Assembly: GCF_024323335.1 (NCBI RefSeq)
Contig: NC_066584.1
Location: forward strand, 273,955,618 to 274,019,617
Length of the DNA stretch: 64,000 nt
Direction of reading: 5' to 3'
From: Lathyrus oleraceus
Taxonomy: Eukaryota > Streptophyta > Magnoliopsida > Fabales > Fabaceae
Below the pieces are notes generated by a model. It was not told where the DNA came from, did no database searches, and was given only the letters and a program-made list of their open reading frames with translations. A program made the translations under genes and the position numbers. How positions within the stretch are numbered: the stretch's first letter is position 1; each line of letters starts with the position of its first letter. This document shows positions 54,752-64,000 of the stretch, piece by piece.

Positions 54752-57446
54752 TATCGCATTACGCGAAAAACCGGCGGGAAGCGAAAACAACAGAGCCGCC
54801 ACCGTGCGTTATTTATCCCAAAAGAGGGAAAGGAAACGCTCGAAGTAAACCTGGAAAGGAATGGTCTCGCGACCAAAGAGAGATGGGATCGGGAGTCGGT
54901 TATGCGAAGGGAAGGTATTAGCACCCCTACGCATCCGTCGTACTCGACGGGATCCACGCACAAAAGGAAGGATAAGGTGGCTAAACACTGCTCAAACATC
55001 ATACACTGGCTGGAAAGAGACACAGGAAAGACAAAAGAAACTAACTCGGCAGGATATCGCATCCTGGGCCTACGTAGTTTGTCGGGCACAGACATCAGAG
55101 TCGACGTAGTTCGGGACAGGAGGAAACGTGCTCGCTAGGATGTCGCATCCTATGCATAAGTATCTTCTTGGACTAAAGAAGAATCAGAGCACTCGTAGCT
55201 CGGCTAACGCACGCCATACAAAACCACACAGGGAACCGACTGCCAATCGCTGGACTTACGTCAGACTCTACACAAAAAAACTGGAAACCGAATGCCAATC
55301 GCTGGACTTACATCGGACTCCAACCAGAAAAGGAGAAACAACTCACACAAACAAATCAAAAGGGCGCCCAGAGAGATCAGCTCATCTCATGCCTACGTAC
55401 CTCATCTGGTATGAGGATCAGGGCGACGTAGTTCCCCTACGCAGGGACAAAGGACTAGCCTAACCAGATACACAGGGAGACACAAACTACTAGGGAGACT
55501 ACGACTCGAGCCTAGAAGTTGTCATGCATACAATCCCTATGTTAAGGTTTCTATCTAACTTGCACAGGGATCAAGCTATCCTAAATAGCACAGGCAAAGC
55601 AAACATACACACAATTAGCACACACTATATACAAACAAAGTGGGCTCACACAAGGTTAGGCTGTGAAACACAAGCCAACTGGAATCGGGTGATGTTAGCT
55701 CTTAACCCTAACATTGAGAGTTAGGGTGAAGCAGATGAAATGGGAAGTGAGGTCTTCCAGACTACATGAAGTCAGAAAGTTATACCTCAAATGGTTAAGC
55801 AACCAAGCAAAGCAAAATCAAGTTCAAAGTGAACTTAAGCAACTAATGTACCTGAAAACAATCCAACTCAATCAGTATACAAGTCAAAAGTCAAACAGAC
55901 AAACAATAGTCAACAGTTAACAGACATAGTCCAACAAGCAATGCAACAAGGTGCAAAGCACAAGCTCAACTCAAATGAGCTAAAATCCACCTACAAAACA
56001 AGTCAATATTAGTCAACATCAACCAAATAATCCAACTCAAGCAAGTGAATCAATCCCCTCATGGCCATATGCTTCTCATCCTCTTGGAGATGCAGCTTTG
56101 GAATTCAGCAGATCTAGGCTATGTAATGCTCGAACAGATCTTCCAACTCACTTGTATGGATGAATAGATGAAGAATTGAGACTTAATCTTGCACGATCTT
56201 GCCACAATATGAATTCACCATTAATGGATCAAAGCCTCGAGTTGCTTCAACAGTACATGAAATGCTATGGTTCTAGCTTCGAACTTGCTTCACAGTACCT
56301 CCAGATGAAGAATGAATCAAGAACAATGCAATCTGTTTGGAGAATTTGAGAAAAAATTGAGAGAGAAAATTTTGTTGAATGTGGATCTAGATCTGAATTG
56401 TGGTTATTGTCATGCAGAAATCTGTTATGATTAGGTATATATATGCTCTATTAATGATGTTGTTAATCATGCTTAACCAAATGGTGAGTGGATTGGTGAG
56501 AATAAAGGTGTAATGCAAAATTTGATAATGCACCTTATGCATGATATTACCAATGGAACAGTGCACGTTTTGCCTTGGAAATCACTTGAAAAACCAATTT
56601 GGAGCCAAATGCAAGTGATGGAATGTGAAAACAATGCTTCATTTTTGAATTTGAACTTTCCCTCCAAAATTCAAATGAAAAACCAAATGTTTATGTGATG
56701 TAAATGCATGGCATATGATACATGATTTGGATAGTGTATGTTAAAACATGAATGTTTCAAAAAGAACCACTTCATTTGGACATTTGGTGTGAAAGTTATG
56801 CATGCTTGAAGTTCAAATTCACTTGGCCATGATTGATCCATATCTTTTCAACCATACATGAGAAATTCATGATCTTGGACTTTTTGGAAATGGGAGTACA
56901 CGATATTCAACTTTCATGTTGGAAAAATTTTCATTTGAAGCTTTCTTGATGATGTAATCTTGAGGAGAAGACCTTTCCATTTTTGGCAATTTCAAATTAC
57001 AGGTCACTTACTATTTTTGGAAACCTTTCATCTGACCTCAAATTTTTCATTGTTGATGTTTAAAATGTCAAATGAGACTTGTATGGACATGAATGAGACC
57101 TCACTAACCATCTCCCACCTTCAAATCCATGATTGAACTGACAATTGACCTTGGTTGACTTTCTAGGGTTTTAGATGAATTGCATCTTGACTGATGAGCT
57201 TTGAGCCTTCAATGCTTGGCCAAACCACTTCAAAATGATCCCTAGGTCACATGAACACATTGAACCAACCCTAGGGCTTTGATTCCATGGAAAATTCACC
57301 TGCCTGCTTGCACAACTGAATCTCCTGACTAGTTGACTAATGACTTGGTGGACTATGCAAATGACAATGCAATGAACAATGCAATGTTAATGACCTAAAA
57401 TGAAAATGTATGTACAAAATGGGAGGTGCAAATTTGAGGTGCTACA
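54752..57446 (-). repeat. Ogre-3 5' LTR shared with an upstream partial copy (2695 bp)
   Basis: This matches 44684-47378 base for base apart from scattered substitutions (for example T/G at 44910/54978). The plus-strand start is TATCGCATT (TG-to-TA). Its outer end (TGCTACA at 57446) is followed by a PPT and 3' UTR, so it also serves as the 3' LTR of the neighbouring partial copy. Its U5 side carries the GTGGCGGCTCTG motif (54791-54802). Confidence 0.92.
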
Positions 57447-57459
57447 GCTGCCCATATTC
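57447..57459 (-). promoter_or_regulatory. Polypurine tract of the upstream Ogre-3 copy
   Basis: The minus sense reads AATATGGGCAGC immediately before the LTR start TGTAGCACC, like the Ogre-P tract AAATAGGGGCAGC. Confidence 0.75.
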
Positions 57460-60400
57460 AATCAACTGGGAACCCGAATGGATGAGAGCAACGGCTGTTA
57501 GACTTTCAGGGTAAACAGGGATTGAATACCGAAGAACCGTAGAAATTTGCACAACTGCGGGGATCCAAGAAAAGAAAGTTCACCAACGGCAACTTCCACT
57601 GGGATCTAAGATTTATTACTGGGGATTTTGATTTTCTTCAAAGGTACAATCGCATCCATACATTGAAAGACAACGAATGGGAGTAGAAATCACAACCAGA
57701 CGTCAACGGACGACCAGGAAAAACTCAACGTTTATCGAAACCAACGGAGAGGTGACACAGACATCAACGGATGACCTGTGGGGAGGATGCCACTAAACGT
57801 CAACGGACGCACAGGAAAAACTCAACGTTTACCAAAACCAACGGAGAGGTAACCAGACATCCACGGATGAACTGGGAAGACTCGACCAGACGCCAACGGA
57901 CGAAAGGCAGAAACTCGACGTTTATCGACACCAACGGAGAAGGAGACCAGAAATCAACAGATGAACTGGGAAGAAAGAAATACATCTAGATATCCACGGA
58001 CAACTAGGAGAAGCTCGACGTTTATCGACACCAATGGAGAAGGAGAACCTACTGGGGAAAAGGTCACAACCAAACGTCAACGGACGATTGGGAAAAACTC
58101 AACGTTTATCGAAACCAACGGAGAGGTAACCAGACATTAATGAATGACTGGAAAGAAAGGGATACAACCAGACATCAACGGACGAATGGGAAAAACTCAA
58201 CGTTTATCGAAACCAACGGAGAGGTAGCTCACTAGGGATCAAGGTCACGACAGGGAGCAGACAGGGAGGAACACCAAGAATACCGGGTTGTAGGCATGAA
58301 ACAGGTGACTGACCAAAGCGTGAATTGGTTTGTGTTCCAAAACACTCAACATCTCGAAGAGGGCTAGAAAAGCAATCTTGTTAAAGGATGGACATTCGAT
58401 TCCACAAGGAATACGAATCATACTCAATTGGGGAAACAAACAAAGGGTTCAACCAAAGAGCGCATGAGATATATTATCTATAGCCGTCAGAATGTAGATA
58501 ATAACCTCGCATGGAAGATTATCCATAACCGGTTTGTAGGTTGTTAAATGGATAAATCGTCCGACATCATCCTGAAGAGAGCGAGAGCAAACTTGTTAAA
58601 GGATGGACATTCGATTCCACAAGGAATACGAATCTTACTCGACTGGGAAGAACAACACTTCGACCAAGGAGCGCATGAGATATATTATCTATAGCCGTCA
58701 AAACGTAGATAATACACTCACATGGAAGATTATCCATAACCGGTTTGTAGGTTGTTAAATGGATAAATCGACCGACATCATCCTGAAGAGAGCGAAAGCA
58801 AACTTGTTAAAGGATGGACATTCGATTCCACAAGGAATACGAATCTTACTCGATTGGGAAGGACAAAACTTCGACCAAAGAGCGCATGAGACATATTATC
58901 TATAGCCGTCAAAACGTAGATAATACACTCGCACGGAAGATTATCGATAACCGGGTTGTAGGTTGTTAAATGGATAAATCAACCGACAAGAAAGGCATCG
59001 GGATACCAGGACTAGGTATGCAAAGATGACCAATCAAAAGGGGAAACCACAAACATTACGAGCAAACGGTGAATGAAAGAGGACCCGCTGGGGATAAAGT
59101 TGCTTACTCGGAGCAAATATCCGATAGGTGAAAGGAATATTAATACCGAAACTGGATAATGATAACCGCAAAGAGGGGATTACATCTACCGGTTCGTGGG
59201 TAGAAAACCACGGAACAACAACCGTCATCACTAGGATGAGCACAAAGGTTTAACTCCACAAAGGGGAGAACAGAGGATTCACATCTACCGGTTCGTAGGT
59301 AGAAGACCACAAAGATAGGACTTACAACTACCGGTTCGTAGGTAGAAGCCAACAAACAATTTGCTGAGGGACAGAGTGAGAAAAAGGATTTACAACTACC
59401 GGGTAGTAGGTAGAAGACCGCAAAATCCGCCAACAACCAGAATGAACCACAAAGGTTACCTCTACTAGGGGATGAAAGTGAGATTTATAACTACCGGTTA
59501 GTAGGTAGAAAACCGCAAAGATCGGACTTACAACTACCGGGTAGTAGGTAGAAGCCAACAAATTCCGCTGAGAGACAGAGTAAGAAAAACGATTTACAAC
59601 TACCGAGTAGTAGGTAGAAGACCACAAAGATCGGACTTACAACTACCGGTTCGTAGGTAGAAGCCATAAAATTCCGCTGAGGATAAGATGAATGAGTGCC
59701 GGTTAGTGAGCAACTATTCATTTATACCACAGGGAAGCACAAGAGACAGCCACAAGGAAGCCAGTTTAGGATCGATCCAAAAAGGCATACTGAATCAAGA
59801 CTCATCCTAATGAGGAAAGAACTCAATAGGGAAAACCCATCCCATTATGTGTGGGGAGGGAACGGGAACAACCGTCATCCACGAGGATATAACTCAGTGG
59901 GGAGCGCAGAAGGAAATGACAGACGCTTTCTGCTTAAGGGGTCGACTCTATATGGAGAGATCAGACACACCCACATCTGCTAGGGGAGAATCTACTGGGG
60001 AGATCTGTATCACCAATTAGCAGGAGACACGGCAACAGATGCAACATGAGTATCTGAATGTTATGATTATGCATGTATGCATTATGCATGAAGAATGTAT
60101 GATGAATGTTGACAAACAGACATGTCTAACACACATAGGTCCAGGAATCAACCATCCGGTGCTACTCTTCTAGAGGGAAAGCCAAAATCACCAGAGAGCA
60201 AAGAACACCTGCTGGAGACTGGGACGTCAGGGGACAACGTCATCCTGTAGAAGAGGAAGGCCACAATAGGCTTCCGGAGGGATCATCAATCACAACCGGA
60301 GAGAAGAGTTCAATATACAGGCAGACACCGCCACAACAGCAACTCATGCTAGAGATCAGAGATACCAAGAAGCAACCAGATCTCTGATGAAGATAGATAG

Positions 60401-60692
60401 GCATTGATAAAGCTCATCATGCCAGAAACTCCGCTGGGGAATCTATCTGAGGGAATGCCGGATTACTGGGATGTCAATCCACCAAATACCGAATCTTCCA
60501 AAGACAAACACCCATACCGGGGAGAGGAGAAGACTGCTCTACTGGAGAGACGAAAGTTGAAGTCTTCAATAAACACTCTGCTTGGGAACTGGCCCACAAA
60601 GTATTCCAACAAAAAATTTGCTGGGGATGCCCCACAATAGGGCTCAAACAGCACCTACTGGGATACACCACCATAGAGCTAACAGGGACTTG
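57460..60692 (-). other. Partial 3' UTR of a second Ogre-3 copy
   Basis: This is collinear and nearly identical with 47386-50393, including all three repeat arrays, and has about 250 bp extra next to the PPT (57460-57690). Homology ends at ACAGGGACTTGG (about 60691), after which Sirevirus B gag sequence resumes. No coding sequence from this copy remains. Confidence 0.88.
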
Positions 60693-61560
60693 GTGGAAAC
60701 CATCTGTAAGCTAAAAACTGAAGTCATGCTCTTAAACTCAAAACTAGAAGAGACAACCAAGTATGTAAGGATGCTAAACAATGGATCTGACTCCTTAGAC
60801 AAGATTCTCCAATCTGGACTAATCACAGGAGCCAAATATAGAATAGGATACCATAAATCTAAGGCTGAAAGTAGTTACACTGGTTGCAAACCTCAAGCTA
60901 AACCTAAATACAGCAAGAGTAAGAGCAGTCCTAAGATGTCACATCATATGTCACACCAACAGAAGAGAAAACAGCAGAAAGGCAAACATCAAAGATGGAG
61001 ATGTCATTACTGTGGGAAATTTGGACACTCAAGGCCCTTCTGCTATAAGCTGCATGGTTACCTTACCCCTGTTCATCAACAGACTCACTATCAACCCAGA
61101 CCCAAACAGCACAGGCCTAACAACAAGAAGCAATGGGTTCCTAAGACTAATGTTACAAGTCTAACAGCTCACAAAGAAGAGTGGTATTTTGATAGTGGAT
61201 GCTCTAGACACATGACTGGAAACTCAGACTTGATAACTGATCTTCACCCTCATGACTTAAGCTATGTAACCTTTGGTGATGGAGCAAAAGGTGAAATAAA
61301 GGGGATAGGCAAGCTTGAGTGTCCTGGAGCTCCTAAACTTGACAATATTCTACTGGTCAAGGGCTTGCCTTCAAATCTAATAAGCATCAGTGAACTAGGG
61401 GATCAAGTTCTGAATATCATCTTCATTAAAACTGAATGTATGATTGTTAACAAAGACAGTGAAGTAATTATGAAAGGAATTAGGACCAAAAACAACTGCT
61501 ACATGTGGAGCTCTCAAATGGATGACCCCTCTAAGATGAGTACAGTTGCAAGAAGAACCT
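60693..61560 (+). pseudogene. Sirevirus B gag C-terminus and protease
   Basis: After the Ogre-3 junction the frame reads VETICKLKTEVMLLNSKLEE, VRMLNNGSDSLDKIL (a segment typical of Sirevirus gag), then a basic region. The CCHC zinc knuckle is CHYCGKFGHSRPFC (C-X2-C-X4-H-X4-C). The copia aspartic protease is WYFDSGCSRHMTGNSDLI (active-site DSG), with VTFGDGAKGEIKGIGKL and LISISELGDQVLNIIF. It ends in CYMWSSQ, where the GAG-pre-integrase domain should begin. The frame is open throughout. The integrase and RT expected next are absent. Confidence 0.9.
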
Positions 61561-62272
61561 TCAAGGGAAAGGAAAAATGTCAAACAAGGATGTTACACCA
61601 AAAGCTAAGACCTAACCTCAAGGAAGAGAAGGTCATGATGGCCCAAATACCTGAACATATGACTGGTGGTATGAAGTCTGAAGGTAGTGAGAGCTTTGTT
61701 GGAACTGAGACACAAGGGACTATGTGTGCAAAGAAAAATGAGATAGAAAAGATATCAGATGAAAGCAACAATGCTCAACCAGGTTGGATGAAATTACTGA
61801 TAATTATATACAATGTCACACTCGATGCTATGAATTGTATTATGACAACCTGTATGGTACACCTATGTCCAAAGACCATATTCAGCACAACTGGACCAAG
61901 TACATTATTTGCTTTCATCACTCATGTATAAAATATGTGGAAAACAAACTCATAGTTCTACAGCATGAAATGCAACTAACCAACAGGACTGTAAGGGATT
62001 TGTATGATGTCCAACTGAAATATGAAAAGGGAAAATTAGGGGCTTGGTTTCTTGAGAAAATATGGCAATTAATGTGGAGTGGAAAAGGTAACAAAAATAT
62101 TGTCTGCCCAATGAAAAGAAAAAGCCACATTAATAATGAATCATCTCCTAGGATTGGAAATAGTATCTATTTCATTTGCACACTCTGCCTGAACACAACT
62201 CTTTCCATCTTCATCAAACTACTCAGAGAACCCCTGCTAGGGCAAAGAAAGTTTTCTCAAAAGTTCAACAAC
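61561..62272 (+). pseudogene. Sirevirus B RNase H remnant
   Basis: 61561-61760 is unassigned decayed sequence, possibly pre-integrase (MLHQKLRPNLKE). From 61770 the C-terminal end of copia RNase H can be followed across a frameshift near 61800: WMK, then YDNL, MSKDHIQHN, TKYI, YVENKLIVLQHEMQLTN and YEKGKLGAW. After the shift the frame runs without any stop into the env-like ORF at 62273. The loss of integrase and RT leaves this copy unable to move by itself. Confidence 0.7.
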
Positions 62273-64000
62273 ATGTCTCAACATCCATCAACATCTAGCT
62301 CAAAACCCTTTCATACTAGAACTTCCTCCATGGAATTTTTAGATGAAGATTTGATGGATGTAACTCTTCTGCGTATGATACCAGGTGACATTCCAGGCTC
62401 CTCTTCCATGGCTGGAGCTAAGCAAGGTAACACTCCTGAAAAATCGCCTGATAAAGAGGACATGCACTCTACTGATTGGATCATAAGAAACCTAGTTACT
62501 AGGATACTGAATGAAGAGCATGGAGTCAAGGACATTTTTACCCCTCTGTCCAGAAGGGACCCCTCTCCTGAGGTGGAAACCCAAGCTGAGAAAGATGATG
62601 ACTCATCTAAAACAGAAAAGGAAGTAGCTGCTGAGGGACTATGTTCACTTGGAAAAAACTTACCTAGTATGTCCCCTGATACTGCTCAGGACATTGAGGA
62701 AGAAGATGACACGTTGGTCAATCTTGTGAAAACAAGTGTAGCTAATAGACTGAGAAAAAGGAAGAGTATGGCTGAGATAAGGACAGGTAGGAAAGAGAAA
62801 AGGGTTGTTGGTATAGGTCCCTCCAAATCTTGGAGTAAAGTAGAGGTCAGGAAGAAGAAAGAAAGTGAGAGTTCTGAATCTGATGAGGATTTCGAATACG
62901 ATGTCTCAGACATCCCCCCTGTTAAAAGGAAGTCTGTAAAGAAGTCTCTAAACAAAGTGGCTTCTGTTCATCTTGACAATATCTCTTTTCACGTAGAAGA
63001 TGGTGTTGCCAAATGGAAGTTTGTGACTCAAAGAAGGGTAGCAGTTGAAAGAGAATTGGGAAAAGAGGCAAGTGAAGTAAAGGAAGTCATGGAGTTAATT
63101 AAATCTGCTGGTCTTATGAAAACTGTGACTGCTCTGCCTCAGTGCTATGAGGGCTTGGTCAAAGAATTCATTGTTAACATCCCTGAGGATATTTATGGAA
63201 AAAACAGCAGGGAGGTCTGCAAAGTTTTTGTAAGGGGTAAGTGTGTGAAACTTTCACCTACCATCATCAACAAGTTCCTAGGGAGAGGAACTGATGGAGG
63301 AGTAGATCTAGAGACCACAGACAATGAGGTATGTAGAATTATTATAGCTGGCCAAGTTAAGGAATGGCCTAGTAGGAAACATCTATCAGCTAGTAAACTC
63401 ACTGTTAAATATGCCATTCTACACAAGATTGGTTCAGCAAATTGGGTTCCTACTAATCATGTCTCTACCATCTCCATTGTTCTTGGAAGAATTATTCACG
63501 CAATTGGAACCAAGATAAACTATGATTTTGGAAAGTTTTTATTTGACCAAACCATCAAACATGCCTCCACAAATGCTGTGAAGTTACCCATTGCCTTCCC
63601 ATCCATTATTTGTGGTATTATCTTAAGTCAACAACCAGGCATACTCAATACAAATGACATACCAAGCAGAAGAAAAACCCCTCTATCCATTCATTATAAG
63701 CTGTTTGAGGGAAGTCATATAAATGATGTTGTTATGACATCTGACAGAAGAGAGCCTGCATCTCAAGGAAGCCTAATTGATCAATTGAAAGATACTTGCA
63801 AGGAATTGGAGAAGGGTATGAAGGTGGCCAAGGCAAGAAAAGAAGCTTTGGAAGCTCTTATTTGTAGCCTGGAAAAGGAGGAGTTAGAGAAGGCTGGTAA
63901 GGATTCAGATGGAAAACCATAATCAAGTGGCAGCTCTGGAAGCTCTGAGTGTTCTGAAGATGAAGATGAAGGTGAAGGCGATACTTCTTCTTCTGATTAA
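62273..64000 (+). pseudogene. Sirevirus B env-like ORF
   Basis: ATG at 62273 (MSQHPSTSSSKPFHTRTSSM) starts an acidic, Ser-rich N-terminal part (about 1-190) with a basic RLRKRK/GRKEKR cluster. A conserved core follows (LDNISFHVEDGVAKWKFVTQ, CYEGLVKEFIVNIPED, SPTIINKFLGRG, HKIGSANWVPTNHVSTISI, LPIAFPSIICGIILSQQPG), then a coiled coil (LIDQLKDTCKELEKGMKVAK). The pattern is that of proteins annotated as envelope-like in legume Sireviruses (SIRE1 type). I see no signal peptide and no convincing transmembrane anchor, so an envelope role is doubtful. A TAA at 63920-63922 interrupts the frame. The same frame continues as a Ser/Asp/Glu-rich tail to a second TAA at 63998-64000. Confidence 0.85.

Larger units (their letters stand above)
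44684..60692 (-). mobile_element. Ogre-3: deleted Tat/Ogre-like element in an LTR-sharing tandem
   Basis: In minus sense, from high to low, the order is partial 3' UTR (60692-57460), PPT, LTR (57446-54752), PBS, leader, gag, protease and pol remnants, integrase C-terminus, 3' UTR (51151-47379), LTR (47378-44684). The two LTRs are both 2695 bp and nearly identical, so the element is young. Blocks 44684-50393 and 54752-60692 are direct repeats of almost 6 kb. No ORF1, almost no protease and almost no pol remain, so it depends on other elements. The target is Sirevirus B gag; no target duplication is visible because the 60692 end is not an LTR end. Confidence 0.9.
42842..64000 (+). mobile_element. 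Sirevirus B: Ty1-copia element with env-like ORF, split by Ogre-3
   Basis: The order is LTR, PBS, gag (to 44683), Ogre-3 insertion (44684-60692), rest of gag with zinc knuckle, protease, RNase H remnant and env-like ORF to the window end. This gene order with an env-like frame after pol is that of SIRE1-type Sireviruses. Integrase and most of RT are missing between about 61560 and 61770, so the copy is defective. About 150-200 gag codons are also missing at the Ogre-3 junctions. The 3' LTR is outside the window. Confidence 0.88.

Noticed and set aside
1..64000. A prokaryotic or viral defence or mobile system.
   Set aside because: All recognisable proteins are plant LTR-retrotransposon or CACTA proteins; there are no operons, ribosome binding sites or prokaryotic genes.

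Overview
This window is plant nuclear DNA made almost entirely of nested transposable elements. I see no host gene, no rRNA or tRNA gene and nothing prokaryotic. The Ogre/Tat-type Ty3-gypsy elements (extra ORF1 before gag, PBS of the TGGCGACTCTGCTGGGG type, spliced intron between protease and reverse transcriptase, dual RNase H, long LTRs), the Sirevirus copies with an env-like ORF and the AT-rich background all suggest a legume, probably tribe Fabeae (pea, vetch, lentil, faba bean). The species is inferred from element families, not proven.

Layout. (1) 1-13655, minus strand: Ogre-1, with 3' UTR, integrase, two RNase H domains, RT, intron, protease, gag, ORF1, leader, PBS and a truncated 5' LTR. 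(2) 13656-32289, plus strand: Ogre-P, a 5'-truncated element from the end of protease through pol, a long 3' UTR and a complete 4654-bp 3' LTR. Its pol is split by Sirevirus A (15230-22628, minus; LTRs of about 1.79 kb, a PBS after each LTR, no intact genes). (3) 32290-42841, minus strand: Ogre-2, with ORF1 (where the Ogre-P LTR ends), leader, PBS and 5' LTR. That LTR is split by a CACTA (En/Spm) transposon (36449-41766) with an AAT target duplication and a twice-frameshifted transposase. (4) 42842-64000, plus strand: Sirevirus B, with LTR, PBS, gag, protease, RNase H remnant and env-like ORF. It is interrupted by Ogre-3 (44684-60692, minus), a deleted Tat/Ogre-like element in an LTR-sharing tandem arrangement (LTR, internal, LTR, extra 3' UTR).

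Order of events from nesting: Ogre-2 was hit by Ogre-P (in ORF1), by the CACTA element (in the LTR) and by Sirevirus B (in the LTR). Ogre-P was hit by Sirevirus A, and Sirevirus B by Ogre-3. Small host-side deletions accompany Sirevirus A and Ogre-3.

Every coding region has at least one lesion (stop, frameshift or deletion), so no element here looks autonomous. The most interesting non-coding signals are: a conserved stem-loop holding the 3' splice site of the protease-RT intron in three elements; arrays of short hairpins with compensatory changes in the Ogre 3' UTRs; and a PBS-like sequence next to the poly(A) signal inside each Ogre LTR.
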